Numbered from the stretch's first letter, positions 25,565 through 34,335 are shown. The stretch: DNA of 64,000 nucleotides from Prevotella sp. (GCA_017460515.1 JAFUAY010000038.1:23440-87439), one strand, 5' to 3'. The notes: generated by a model from the letters alone, not told the origin. Translations and numbers: made by a program.

Positions 25565-26743
25565 ATGATAAAACGTTGCGAAACCAAGCATAACCAGCAT
25601 CGACGGTCTTATTGGCATGATTACTACCAAAAAGGACTATATATGATAACAATGGTCATAGATGGACGCAAGTCTCTCTTTGGCACCATTGTTGGTCACG
25701 CAAATGGACAGGGGACAAACAATGAGCCCCATATCCTGCTGTCAGATTTAGGTCAACGTGTGCTTGACAATGAGGTGCCGAAGATTCACCAGATTTATCC
25801 CGAGGTCGAAGTCTGGCGGGTGGCGATGATGCCTGACCATATCCATCTGTTGCTATGGGTAAGCCAGACACTGCCAAAAGGCAAACACTTAGGAATGGTG
25901 ATACGAGGCTTCAAGACAGGCTGCTCACGAGCATGGTGGCAATTGCAGGACGAGGCCGCTCTTAGCGGAAAAACGCCAAGCACAACAGCCGCAGTTCCCC
26001 TGGCCGCTCCCTCTGCTGCCGCTGTGCCCAAGGCTTCTCCCTCCGCTGCCGCTGTGCCCAAGGCCGCTCCCTCCGCTGCCGCTGTGCCCAAGGCTTCTCC
26101 CTTGGGAAACCGCCCCGTTCTCTACGAAAGCGGCTACCACGACCGTATTATCAACAAGCCAGGCATGCTGGAAAACATCAAGCGCTACATGCAGGAGAAC
26201 CCGCTTCGTGCCTGTATCCGTAGAGAATGCTCACGGCTGATGGAACGCCAGCTACACCTTTGGATTGGAGGAAGGGAATATGCCGCCTTCGGTAATCTCT
26301 TCTTGCTGAAATATCCTATTAAGAAGCAAGTGTTTTTTCATCGAAAAGATCCCAAGACCGGACAGCCGACAGAACAAACTAACGATTACCTGAACGAGCA
26401 TGACCGTCTCTTGCGTATCGCGGAGGAAGGCACCGTACTTGTCACACCAGGCATCTCGAAAGGCGAAGCCATCGTGGTTGAAGATGCCATTAAAGCACAT
26501 CTTCCCCTAATCCTTTTGCAGAAAGAACCTATTGGCGAATACTGGAAACCAGCCAAGTCTCGCTTCTACGCCTGTGCCGCAGGCCACTTGCTCATCCTCT
26601 CCCCATGGGTCATTGATAGTTCGTCAGATTACGCCAGCTTCCATCAACTCAATGATTATGCTCGTGAGATATGCGAAGCCACTGAAATGCGTATAATCGG
26701 CTATCAAAATCTGACCAGAGCCATTAAGAGAAATGAAAGATGA
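25565..26743 (+). CDS. RAYT-like HUH (Y1_Tnp) protein with C-terminal extension
   Basis: 392 residues from ATG 25565. The N-terminal half resembles REP-associated tyrosine transposases: ITMVIDGRKSLFG, then the HUH motif in MMPDHIHLLLWV, and the helix GMLENIKRYMQENPLR carrying the probable catalytic Tyr. Such proteins nick single-stranded DNA at palindromic elements. A low-complexity Ala-Pro linker (about 140-182) separates the HUH strand from the Tyr helix. The second half (about 230-392) is a further domain with a Rossmann/DprA-like feel (TVLVTPGISKGEAIVVEDAI, GEYWKPAKSRFYACAAGHLLIL) that I cannot name with certainty. No flanking transposon ends are visible, consistent with a domesticated rather than mobile enzyme. 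Confidence 0.8.
   Translation: MIKRCETKHNQHRRSYWHDYYQKGLYMITMVIDGRKSLFGTIVGHANGQGTNNEPHILLSDLGQRVLDNEVPKIHQIYPEVEVWRVAMMPDHIHLLLWVSQTLPKGKHLGMVIRGFKTGCSRAWWQLQDEAALSGKTPSTTAAVPLAAPSAAAVPKASPSAAAVPKAAPSAAAVPKASPLGNRPVLYESGYHDRIINKPGMLENIKRYMQENPLRACIRRECSRLMERQLHLWIGGREYAAFGNLFLLKYPIKKQVFFHRKDPKTGQPTEQTNDYLNEHDRLLRIAEEGTVLVTPGISKGEAIVVEDAIKAHLPLILLQKEPIGEYWKPAKSRFYACAAGHLLILSPWVIDSSSDYASFHQLNDYAREICEATEMRIIGYQNLTRAIKRNER
26011..26100 (+). repeat. 30-bp tandem repeat in the RAYT-like gene
   Basis: Three 30-bp units (26011, 26041, 26071), each containing GCTGCCGCTGTGCCCAAGGC, encode copies of the 10-residue block AAVPKA(S/A)PSA; a degenerate copy precedes them. The length is a multiple of three, so copy-number change keeps the frame. 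Confidence 0.9.
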
Positions 26744-26760
26744 GTGATCAGTTATATCCC

Positions 26761-27686
26761 TTACGGCTTCCGCCAGATGGTGATGCTCTTTCGTAAAGCG
26801 ACTCTGCCATACTTTGCCATTTGCTGCGAGCTGTTACCCTTTTGCTGTTTCAAAGTATAGATTTTGACAGCCTTAAAGCCAAATTGCTCTGCCAGATTAG
26901 TAGTCAGATAGTCGACAGGAATCACTTCGCCAGCATAACGTACATTGTCATTTACGAAGGCTAGATATGCTCCAGACTTGCATACTCGGAACAATTCAGC
27001 AAACAGGATTCCAAGTTCAGTAAAGTAGCCATCCACCATTTTAAGTACTCCCTTATTATTGACTTCGCCATGTCTGCTGCGAATTTGCAAGGCTTTATTA
27101 ACTTCTTGTAGTGCTCTGTTTTCGTGAAGTCGGCATCAGTCTTTCCGAGATAGGCCAACTCCATGGCGTAGGTACGGGTGTAGTCGTACTGATTACAATA
27201 GGGCGGCGAGGTAATTACACCGTCTATCGTGTCAGATTGCATCTTGGGAATCTCAAACAGAACGCTACCTTCTGTGAAATCGCAATGAGCCTTCAGTTGA
27301 GTGCCTTTTCCCTGAATATCCACGATGTCGTTCATGACGTTTCTCAGTTCTGACAGCAATGTTTCTTTAAGTTCCGGAATTGTGCCTTTGTCAAGACGAG
27401 TTGCAAATGGCTTGCGTCCTTTCTCCTCTCTGTCTTTAACAGCAGCAACGATCTTGGGGCAGCGATAATCCCAAGCCAGATATTGTCCTTGCTTTGAGGA
27501 ATAGCTGACTGGCTCCAAAGTATTAAGAATACAAAGACGCACCAGGTTCTTGACTATATCGGAATGAGTCGACTGCATAATATAATCCGTAAAGTAGGCC
27601 AGTTCTCTGGCAGTCTTAATGGGATAACCCTGAAGGGTGATTGACACATAAGGTGTCTCTTTCGTATAGTCAGCTGGAATGACGCA
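26761..27686 (-). pseudogene. DNA methyltransferase remnant (5'-truncated, frameshifted)
   Basis: Two minus-strand frames together encode one N6/N4-type DNA methyltransferase. The 5' part (27686 to about 27090) reads PADYTKETPYVSITLQGYP and holds catalytic motif IV ITSPPYCNQYDYTRTY. The 3' part (about 27090 to 26761) continues in another frame with HGEVNNKGVLKMVDGYF, LAFVNDNVRYAGEVIPVDY and KYGRVALRKSITIWRKP, the expected AdoMet-domain end. The frame changes between about 27060 and 27095. At the 5' end an in-frame TAG at 27687-27689 abuts unrelated sequence, so the true start is missing. It is therefore probably inactive. It lies downstream of an HNH endonuclease and an intact EcoRI-type methyltransferase, as part of a decaying restriction-modification locus. 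Confidence 0.8.
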
Positions 27687-27826
27687 CTATTTCCATTAAT
27701 TGACACTGTATCTTTTCCTTGTTTAATCTGTATATATGAATAATATGTAGGAATATACGTAGTTTTGGCTTTAATAGCCAAACATCCAATTAATAGAATT
27801 AAAGAAATAATAGCTTTTTTCCTCAT
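27687..27826 (-). pseudogene. 5' fragment of a small secreted-protein gene
   Basis: ATG 27826 opens a signal-peptide-like start (MRKKAIISLILLIGCLAIKA) followed by about 27 residues (TYIPTYYSYIQIKQG...). The frame then runs into the methyltransferase remnant, where it reads the wrong frame until 27554. The downstream part of the original gene is gone, so this marks a deletion or recombination junction near 27687. I do not recognise the protein. Confidence 0.5.
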
Positions 27827-27843
27827 ATGGTTTCTTCGTTTGA

Positions 27844-29016
27844 TTATCTATTCCCTTTTGCCCTGTTATGCGTCTTGCACAGCATCTGACAGTTCTCGAT
27901 GTCGGTTGCACCGCCCTTGCTCCATGCTGTTACGTGGTCAGCATCCATATCTTTTAAGTCCCAAATCTTAGTATGGTTGGCGTCGTGGCCAATGGCGCAA
28001 AGCGGACAGTTGGATTCTCCTTTCTCTTTTGCTGCAGCCGTTTGCTGAGCATAGACAGCCTTTTTCGTCGGCTCGTCGAATACACGTACGTTCAGAAGTT
28101 TAGTGTTCTGACAGCCATCAAGGATATACTCATAGATGCCTTTTTTCTCCTTCACGTAGAAGCTCTCATATAGTTCACGAACCTTCTGGGCCACCTCAAC
28201 AGGATTGTAAGGCGTGTTATGGTAACGCTCGTATAATTCTCCCCATTTCAGGCCACACATCTCTTTCTCTGGATTGAAGTCAAACACCGAAGTAATCCAG
28301 TCGATGACACTGGTGAAATAGGCTTTCAGCTCATTGATGTTGTTATCATTTCGGTGGGCAGCCATATATTCCTCTGTATGTCCGCGACTTACCCAGTCGA
28401 GAGCTGCAGCAAGATAGTCCTGCCGTTTGGCTGTGCCGGGAACGAAGCAACTCCATTTATTGATATTGGTGTTGTTTGAATTAGAGAAGTCTTCCTTGGC
28501 CTTTGTTACGAACGGACCAGAATAGACAGCATTCAGCGTCTCCTGCGTATTGAGCGGAATGCCCACGATGTTGATGGTGCGGAACCAATCCTTGATTTCT
28601 TTATCAGTACCTTCGCAGACATAGATGAGCAGCTTCGTATTGAGGAACTTCTCCTGCTCTTCCTTGTTCAGAGCCGTGAAGTACCAAGGTCTGCCGTCGG
28701 TATCAATCCATGCAAACTTTTCAGTAATGAAGCGTCCAAGTGATGTGATACGCTGCTGCCCGTCTAATACTTCATACTTATCTTCGCCAACCTTCGAGAA
28801 GTAGATAAGCCCCAGTGGGTAGCCGTTGCGGACGGACTGAATGACGTCGACCTCTTTCTTTCCGCCATTCTCAGCATAGAGGTAATGACGTTGAAATTCT
28901 GGCTGAATGGTCAGCTTACCGGAAAGGCCGTACAAGCCTTTCCCTTCGTATTCGTTGTACTGGAAGCCCTTGCAAATGTCGCCAATGGTCCAGTCGGTAA
29001 TGAGTGTAGGTTTCAT
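27844..29016 (-). CDS. DUF262 (GmrSD/ParB-like N-domain) HNH endonuclease
   Basis: 390 residues from ATG 29016, chosen because it lies 5 bp after the upstream methyltransferase stop, whereas the longer reading overlaps that gene. The N-terminal DUF262 domain (about 1-190) shows [11 protein letters not shown] and the DGQQRITSL nucleotide-binding motif. The C-terminus is an HNH nuclease: CPLC zinc ligands, [28 protein letters not shown]. Proteins of this build act in DNA restriction, including of modified DNA. Being encoded directly after an EcoRI-family adenine methyltransferase, it is probably the nuclease of a restriction-modification pair; that pairing is inferred. Confidence 0.88.
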   Translation of the reverse strand: MKPTLITDWTIGDICKGFQYNEYEGKGLYGLSGKLTIQPEFQRHYLYAENGGKKEVDVIQSVRNGYPLGLIYFSKVGEDKYEVLDGQQRITSLGRFITEKFAWIDTDGRPWYFTALNKEEQEKFLNTKLLIYVCEGTDKEIKDWFRTINIVGIPLNTQETLNAVYSGPFVTKAKEDFSNSNNTNINKWSCFVPGTAKRQDYLAAALDWVSRGHTEEYMAAHRNDNNINELKAYFTSVIDWITSVFDFNPEKEMCGLKWGELYERYHNTPYNPVEVAQKVRELYESFYVKEKKGIYEYILDGCQNTKLLNVRVFDEPTKKAVYAQQTAAAKEKGESNCPLCAIGHDANHTKIWDLKDMDADHVTAWSKGGATDIENCQMLCKTHNRAKGNR

Positions 29017-29021
29017 ATTGG

Positions 29022-30143
29022 TTATTGTTTTTTGCGGATTAGTATTCGTGAATAAGGACATGAAGACTTTCCAGTTGTAGGGTCTGTAAACGCCAAATCG
29101 GTACGTCCTCGATAATTCTTGGTTATACCGATTTCCTTTGCAAGATCACCTGCTCCAAGACCAATGATGTCAAACTGCTCAGGACAATATTTCTCTAAAA
29201 CAGAATCAGGTACTCCCATATCACCCTGATAATCGGAGGGTATGCATTCTATCGCAGGAATGTCAATAGCATCATAGTTATCGTAGTGTATATATCCTCG
29301 TTCCCTCAGCGTTTTATTTTTCCCGTATCGCAGATTGTCTTTCATCGTCATCAAACGCAATGGTTCATGACGGCGCCCATGGTCAAGATTAGTAAACCAT
29401 CTTACTCCATTTACCCTCCATAGAAATTGTCCATTATGAAAAAAGGCGTTTTTCTGATTCGACATTTTGTTAGGGTCATATAAGGAAGCATCGGCTATAA
29501 AGAATGCAGCTCCACCATTAAAATACGAACTCCCCAGCCACATCTTATTATCCCTAATGATAGGAAAAACTTCCTTATAATGTATAGCGTTGATATTCCC
29601 AATTATGAGAAATTGTTTATTAGCGCTAACAATCCAACTTAAGAACTCCCTAAACAGCGAGAATGGCGGATTTGTTACAATGATATCCGCTTCATCACGT
29701 AGTTGGCAGACCTCTTTACTGCGGAAGTCACCATCACCCTCCAAATAGTGCCACTCCAGGTCGTCAATGTCGATACGTCCATTCTGATTGGTATCGTGGG
29801 TCAGTTCAAAAATCTTTCCCTTGATGCGAGTCTTGTCAATATCGAACCCAGGGCTCTCAGTCTCAAACAGGGTAGGCTGATAGTTCTTATACTTCTTGCT
29901 CTCTACTGCATAACTCGTTGAGATGAGTCGCTTCAATCCAAGACGCTCAAAATTCTGTGCGAAGAACCGAGTGAAGTTGCTCCACTCTGGGTCATCACAG
30001 GGCAGCAGCACCGTCTTGTCACGGAATGTGTCAGGATTATACTCCAGATAGGCATTTACCTCTTTCTGAATGTCGGCATACTGCGTGTAGAATTCATCAT
30101 TCTTCGCAGCCTTTGCCGCACCAAGGTTTGAATTATTGGCCAT
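29022..30143 (-). CDS. EcoRI-family adenine-specific DNA methyltransferase
   Basis: 373 residues. N-terminus [19 protein letters not shown] and AdoMet-site region [20 protein letters not shown] match the EcoRI methylase family; catalytic motif IV is [17 protein letters not shown] (NPPF). Later conserved blocks include [18 protein letters not shown] and [15 protein letters not shown]. The family methylates adenine N6 in short DNA sites, protecting against a partner nuclease; the DUF262-HNH gene 5 bp downstream is the candidate partner. A hairpin-terminator element sits between its ATG and the nearest promoter-like sequence upstream, so expression may depend on read-through. The target site is unknown. 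Confidence 0.9.
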   Translation of the reverse strand: MANNSNLGAAKAAKNDEFYTQYADIQKEVNAYLEYNPDTFRDKTVLLPCDDPEWSNFTRFFAQNFERLGLKRLISTSYAVESKKYKNYQPTLFETESPGFDIDKTRIKGKIFELTHDTNQNGRIDIDDLEWHYLEGDGDFRSKEVCQLRDEADIIVTNPPFSLFREFLSWIVSANKQFLIIGNINAIHYKEVFPIIRDNKMWLGSSYFNGGAAFFIADASLYDPNKMSNQKNAFFHNGQFLWRVNGVRWFTNLDHGRRHEPLRLMTMKDNLRYGKNKTLRERGYIHYDNYDAIDIPAIECIPSDYQGDMGVPDSVLEKYCPEQFDIIGLGAGDLAKEIGITKNYRGRTDLAFTDPTTGKSSCPYSRILIRKKQ

Positions 30144-30193
30144 ACGTTATGCATTAGTGCGTATGCTTATCTTCGGAGATGAGTATTTACAAC

Positions 30194-30420
30194 AAAAAGC
30201 ATGGACGATTTTCTCACCCATGCTCTGAGGTTGTAGGATACCCATCAAACCGGATAAGTCACGCCCATGCATATTACACGGGCGTTTGCGACTTATTCAT
30301 TCGGTTTGATTTGTTTGAAACTTCCTACATTTCAGAGCAATTCCGAATAACAGCAAACGCTTGTTAATAATACCACGATGTCGCACCGCCACCCTTCTCT
30401 CAGGGCATCATGGTGGTGTT
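30194..30420 (-). ncRNA. Putative structured RNA or attenuating leader upstream of the methyltransferase
   Basis: Minus-strand unit of about 230 nt with a promoter (30427-30434), no convincing reading frame, and a strong fold. Nested complementary arms are CTCTGA 30223-30228 with TCAGAG 30332-30337, GTAGGA 30233-30238 with TCCTAC 30323-30328, ATCAAACCG 30244-30252 with CGGTTTGAT 30302-30310, GATAAGTC 30253-30260 with GACTTATTC 30290-30298, and CGCCC 30262-30266 with GGGCG 30280-30284. The 3' end is a terminator: GCATGG (30199-30204) with CCATGC (30218-30223), then five U's (30194-30198). It could be an independent small RNA (a 6S-like long hairpin is one idea) or a leader controlling the methyltransferase 50 bp downstream. 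I do not recognise a known family. Confidence 0.6.
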
Positions 30421-30426
30421 CGACTG

Positions 30427-30434
30427 CAAAGGTA
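30427..30434 (-). promoter_or_regulatory. -7 element of the putative structured RNA
   Basis: Minus strand TACCTTTG followed by C, with CTTTG/TTTTG near 30449-30458 as -33. The expected start is near 30420. Confidence 0.65.
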
Positions 30435-30950
30435 CGAAAAGTCAGGCTCAAAACAAAGAAAAGTGTTCTTTTTTTTCTGCGCAGCGATATGAAGGTGTAT
30501 TCTATAGAGTTATATTGCAAAATTGCAAATTGCATTAATTTTTTTCCTAAGGACTTTGGGAAAAGAGGTTTTTATAGTAGTTATTATTATATAACCTATT
30601 GATTATTAATATATTATATAAATATTATGCCTAATATTTACTCTCTCATCTCTCCTTCACTCTGAAATAATTACTTGCAATTTTGGATCCCCAAATGATT
30701 CCTTCAACCATAACTGCTATGATGAGCGAAAGCCAAGAACGTAGGGAGTGAAAGCCAATTTCACGGGGAGCGAAATTGGCTTTCGTTCAGATGAAAGATG
30801 AAAGATGTGTTTAGAAAAGAAAGGTCGGACGCAACAAAGCGTTCTGCCTTACTTTTTGTCCAATTATTGTCCCATTATTGTTTGCGTTTGAGGTCGGGAG
30901 AAATGTTGATTTGGCTACGTTTTTGCTACGTTCTTTAAAAATTGGCGAAA
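30435..30950. other. AT-rich intergenic region without a supported gene
   Basis: About 500 bp with no credible coding frame on either strand. It holds very AT-rich tracts (30580-30640), a 13-bp perfect inverted repeat (30750-30784), and near 30911-30930 a GCTACGTTTTTGCTACGTT direct repeat of a sort seen next to Bacteroidetes tyrosine-recombinase genes. With tRNA-Arg adjacent, it may be a worn attachment or integration boundary; no integrase remains. Confidence 0.4.
30750..30784. repeat. 13-bp perfect inverted repeat
   Basis: GAAAGCCAATTTC and GAAATTGGCTTTC are separated by 9 bp (ACGGGGAGC). There is no T-run on either side, so it is not a clear terminator. It stands alone in the AT-rich gap. 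Confidence 0.8.
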
Positions 30951-30951
30951 T

Positions 30952-30989
30952 AAAAAAATCGGAAACGCCCTGTACATCGGCATTTCCGA
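30952..30989 (-). terminator. Intrinsic terminator after tRNA-Arg
   Basis: On the minus strand TCGGAAATGCC pairs with GGCGTTTCCGA, followed by seven T's. It ends 12 bp beyond the tRNA 3' end. Confidence 0.8.
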
Positions 30990-31000
30990 AGATGTGTGAG

Positions 31001-31074
31001 TGATCCGGTCGGGATTCGAACCCGAGACCTACTGCTTAGAAGGCAGTTGCTCTATCCAGCTGAGCTACCAGACC
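31001..31074 (-). tRNA. tRNA-Arg, anticodon TCT
   Basis: A 74-nt cloverleaf on the minus strand: acceptor GGTCTGG with CCGGATC and discriminator A; D-arm GCTCAGCTGGATAGAGC; anticodon loop CTTCTAA with TCT complementary to 31038-31040; T-arm CGGGTTCGAATCCCG. CCA is not encoded. It reads AGA codons. The restriction-modification genes lie beyond its 3' end. Confidence 0.95.
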
Positions 31075-31096
31075 ATCCTTTGCAAATTTGCGGATG

Positions 31097-31104
31097 CAAA
31101 GGTA
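31097..31104 (-). promoter_or_regulatory. -7 element of tRNA-Arg
   Basis: Minus strand TACCTTTG followed by C, 23 bp upstream of the mature tRNA 5' end. Confidence 0.7.
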
Positions 31105-31209
31105 CGTATTTTTTTGGTAACTTCCAAATTTTCAGACAGGGAAATAGAAAAGAAACTCAAATCTCAGGCAAATTATCAGTCTAATCTTGGACAAATCTCA
31201 GGCAAATCA

Positions 31210-32037
31210 TCAGACTTTAAACCGAATATAGGAGCGGTCATCGAACGAGTTGTTTCCTCGTGCGAAGGCTTTTGTGGCTTTGAATACTCCAATGTTCAGC
31301 GGGTCTTGTTGGCATTGCTGGCGCAGAAGTTCTTCAGAGGCTTGGAGCGTGGATTCAAGGAAGGGATAGCCATCGGAGGCGAGGATAATCTCCCAGGGCT
31401 GGAAGTCGAGCGTGAGTATCTTTACGTGTTGTTCGGCAACGGGGAATCCGTCGATGACGGCATAGGTCTTGTTCTGTTGCTGCATGGTCTCCAGCATGTG
31501 GGGAATGATGGCTGCACGGGCGGTATCGTTGTCGAGGAAATGGTCGTGTGGCAGCGGACTGCTGTTGATGATGGCAGCGCGCTGTTCGGCCAGTTCCTGT
31601 TCATACGGCTTGGGGTTGTCATAATAGGTGAACTCAGGGGACGTGTTGCCATTGGTGGTGCTACCGATGAGACACTGGCAGTCGCCTACCATCCATATCT
31701 CGCGGCGCAACCGACTGAACACGATGCATGAGGCGGTGAGCCGCTCTTCGGGATGAACGGCGAGGCGCAACAGTTGTGACTTGCGGTAGTGACGGGCAAC
31801 GGCGCGCGAGGCTTCCAGACAGAACTGATGGCAGGAGGTGTTCTTCTCCATATTGCGGATGACCTTCGTGATGATCTGCATCGCATACCTGCCGTTGGAA
31901 CTGAAAAGGCTGTAGCGGCGGTCGGTCTTGCTGGTGGAACCGTCGATGACGGCTATGAAGTCAGCGGTTACGACGATTCCGTCCTCGCTTTTCTTCTTGG
32001 GGTTTTTCGCTATGATGCTTTGCTCTTGGATTTCCAT
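31210..32037 (-). CDS. PP2C-like phosphatase-fold protein
   Basis: 275 residues from ATG 32037; longer readings run antisense-free but out of frame through the ygiQ 3' end and are unlikely. Features of the PPM/PP2C fold are FIAVIDGSTSK (metal-binding Asp region), LTASCIVFSRLRREIWMVGDCQCLI (strand with GD) and IILASDGYPFLE (late metal-binding Asp). The first motif has DGST rather than the usual DGMGG, so activity is uncertain. The start lies 77 bp inside the ygiQ coding region, in another frame. The substrate is unknown and nothing nearby suggests one. Confidence 0.65.
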   Translation of the reverse strand: MEIQEQSIIAKNPKKKSEDGIVVTADFIAVIDGSTSKTDRRYSLFSSNGRYAMQIITKVIRNMEKNTSCHQFCLEASRAVARHYRKSQLLRLAVHPEERLTASCIVFSRLRREIWMVGDCQCLIGSTTNGNTSPEFTYYDNPKPYEQELAEQRAAIINSSPLPHDHFLDNDTARAAIIPHMLETMQQQNKTYAVIDGFPVAEQHVKILTLDFQPWEIILASDGYPFLESTLQASEELLRQQCQQDPLNIGVFKATKAFARGNNSFDDRSYIRFKV

Positions 32038-33970
32038 CGGGATAGTTGTTTCGAGTGTTTCTGCTCTCTCTGGTTGGACTGGTATTCCTCGTTGGAATAG
32101 TATTTCTTGACGGGTTAGAATAGTTGGCAGGACCAGCGTACAGTTTTGAGATGAGGTCGGTGCGACCGATGCGTCGGAGTGACTGTTCGATACCGCGGCG
32201 CTCTTCGGGCTTGTACCAGAAGAAGTACTGTCGCTGGGCCAGTTTCTCACGCGGTGTCTTGGCGCTGAACACGGGTTCAAGCGTGTAGGGGTCATAGCCC
32301 GTGTACCACGTCTCGGTGGCATTGGTCAGCGGGGTGGGGGTGAAGTCCTGCACCTGTTCCAGGTGGAAATCCAGGCTCTTCGTGATGACCGCCAGCTCGG
32401 CCATATCTTCTTCCTGGCAGCCGGGGTGTGACGATATGAAATAGGGGATGATCTGTTGGCGCAGTCCCTCCTCGCGGTTGATGCGGTCGAAGATTCGCTT
32501 GAACTCGTAGAACTGCTGGAACGATGGCTTGCGCATCAGGTAGAGCACGCGGTCGCTGGTATGTTCGGGTGCCACCTTCAGTCGTCCGCTGACGTGATGA
32601 CAGATGAGCTCGCGGGTGTAGGCCATCGCAGCCTGGTTGGAGGCTTCGTCTTTGCTGCGGTGGAGCAGCAGGTCGTAGCGCACGCCACTGCCAATATAGC
32701 TGTGCTTAATGCCTGGCAGCGCATCGACGGCGCGGTAGACATCGAGCAGACGGGAGTGGTCAGTGTTCAGGTTCGGACATATCTGCGGATGGATGCATGA
32801 CGGACGGCGACATTTCTCGCAGGCATTCTTGTTCTTGCCAGCCATGCCATACATGTTGGCTGACGGTCCGCCGAGGTCGCTGAGATTGCCTTTGAAATCG
32901 GGCATCGCAATGACCTGTTTCACCTCGCGCAGGATGCTCTCCTTGGAACGACAGGTGATGAACTTGCCCTGATGGGCCGAGATGGTACAGAAAGCACATC
33001 CACCGAAACAGCCGCGATGAATATTGACCGAGAACTTGATCATATCGTAGGCCGGTATGCGCTTGCCTTTGTACTTTGGATGGGGCTGGCGCGTGTAGGG
33101 CAGGTCGAACGATGCATCAAGCTGTTCGGTGGTCATGGGCGGGTAGGGCGGATTGACAACGACACAAGAGGTGCGTGACGTGAGACGGGCGTCAAGTGGC
33201 TGGATGAGTCGCTGAGCGTGCATCATGTTCGACTGCTCCTCGATGTGTCGGAAGTTCTCAGCTTGCGACCGCTTGTTTTTCAGACACTCCTCATGGCTAT
33301 GCAGCACGATGTCACGGTCGGTAATGCCGCCGGGGATTGCTGATGCTTCAGAGAGGTAGACGGTCTGCGGAAGGTCGCGTATCTCACTGATGGCATCTCC
33401 GGCATCCAGTCGACGAGCCAGTTCGATGGTCACAATCTCTCCCATACCATAGGTAATCATGTCGGCTCCCGAATCGTAGAGGATGCAGCGTCGCAGTTCG
33501 TCTTGCCAGTAGTCATAGTGGGTGACGCGGCGCAATGAAGCCTCGATACCGCCCAGGACGACAGGCACATCGGGATAGAGCTGCTTGAGAATCTTGGTGT
33601 AGACGATGGTGGGATATTCAGGACGGAGATCATGCCGGCCATCGGGCGAATAGGCATCTTCAGAGCGCAGTCGACGGGCAGCGGTGTACTTGTTCACCAT
33701 GGAGTCCATGCAGCCAGGGGCAACACCAAAGAACAGACGCGGGCGCCCCAGCTTCTTGAAGTCGCGGAAGTCGCCGTGCCAGTCGGGTTGCGGAACAATA
33801 GCTACACGAAAGCCCTGAGCCTCCAGCGTTCGACCGATGACGGCAGCACCAAACGAAGGATGGTCGACATAGGCATCGGCTGAGAAGAGAATCACGTCGA
33901 CCTCATCCCAACCGCGCAGTTCCAGCTCTTTCTTGGTGGTAGGCAGAAAATCAGTTAGCCTATACTCCAT
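31961..33970 (-). CDS. ygiQ: YgiQ-family radical SAM protein
   Basis: 669 residues. The N-terminal B12-binding-like/UPF0313 region (LPTTKKELELRGWDEVDVILFSADAYVDHPSFG) precedes a radical SAM domain with the cluster motif CFGGCAFC in VNIHRGCFGGCAFCTISAHQG. A second Cys group CEKCRRPSCIHPQICPN follows. The last about 50 residues are a basic, Arg/Asn/Pro-rich tail (NPSRNTIPTRNTSPTRESRN). YgiQ proteins are widespread with unknown substrate. The start codon overlaps the stop of the small upstream gene (TAATG), so the two are probably cotranslated. Confidence 0.93.
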   Translation of the reverse strand: MEYRLTDFLPTTKKELELRGWDEVDVILFSADAYVDHPSFGAAVIGRTLEAQGFRVAIVPQPDWHGDFRDFKKLGRPRLFFGVAPGCMDSMVNKYTAARRLRSEDAYSPDGRHDLRPEYPTIVYTKILKQLYPDVPVVLGGIEASLRRVTHYDYWQDELRRCILYDSGADMITYGMGEIVTIELARRLDAGDAISEIRDLPQTVYLSEASAIPGGITDRDIVLHSHEECLKNKRSQAENFRHIEEQSNMMHAQRLIQPLDARLTSRTSCVVVNPPYPPMTTEQLDASFDLPYTRQPHPKYKGKRIPAYDMIKFSVNIHRGCFGGCAFCTISAHQGKFITCRSKESILREVKQVIAMPDFKGNLSDLGGPSANMYGMAGKNKNACEKCRRPSCIHPQICPNLNTDHSRLLDVYRAVDALPGIKHSYIGSGVRYDLLLHRSKDEASNQAAMAYTRELICHHVSGRLKVAPEHTSDRVLYLMRKPSFQQFYEFKRIFDRINREEGLRQQIIPYFISSHPGCQEEDMAELAVITKSLDFHLEQVQDFTPTPLTNATETWYTGYDPYTLEPVFSAKTPREKLAQRQYFFWYKPEERRGIEQSLRRIGRTDLISKLYAGPANYSNPSRNTIPTRNTSPTRESRNTRNNYPDGNPRAKHHSEKPQEEKRGRNRRNR

Positions 33971-34335
33971 TATGCTTCGCTATCGGTCTCTTGTGACAGT
34001 CCCTCTTGTTCGCTCTGAGCGGTTTTCTCCTTCCAGTTGATGTAGAGCAATATGAGCTGCTGAAGTCCGAAGGCCTTCATGTTCTGATGGTAGATGACGT
34101 CAAGACAGAGGTCCATCAGGGCTTTATCGGCAGAGATGCTCTTCTCGTCGGCTGTGGGGGTCGACTCCAGCAGGGAGCGCACGTTCAGCTTCAGCTTGTC
34201 GAGCACCGTCTCGTCGACGATACCGTTCGAGTCAATCAGGTCGCGGAACAGCTGGTAGTTGTCAATCGTTTGCAGATGCTCATCAGAGATACTGATGCTA
34301 CGGGTGCCAGAGGCGTTGGATTGAATTTTATACAT
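33970..34335 (-). CDS. Conserved small hypothetical protein
   Basis: 121 residues, predicted mostly helical and cytosolic, with an acidic C-terminus (SQETDSEA). No catalytic or binding motif is recognised (TIDNYQLFRDLIDSNG, LCLDVIYHQNMKAFGLQQLILLY). It overlaps the ygiQ start by one base, which points to cotranscription. Function unknown. Confidence 0.7.
   Translation of the reverse strand: MYKIQSNASGTRSISISDEHLQTIDNYQLFRDLIDSNGIVDETVLDKLKLNVRSLLESTPTADEKSISADKALMDLCLDVIYHQNMKAFGLQQLILLYINWKEKTAQSEQEGLSQETDSEA

Noticed and set aside
25795-26140. Ala/Gly-rich minus-strand reading frames
   Set aside because: They are antisense shadows of the 30-bp repeats in the RAYT-like gene.
30355-30425. 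TPP riboswitch (CTGAGA-like sequence on the minus strand)
   Set aside because: A CTGAGAGAAGGG stretch is present, but the second conserved THI-box segment (ACCTGATC) is missing and the downstream gene is a DNA methyltransferase.
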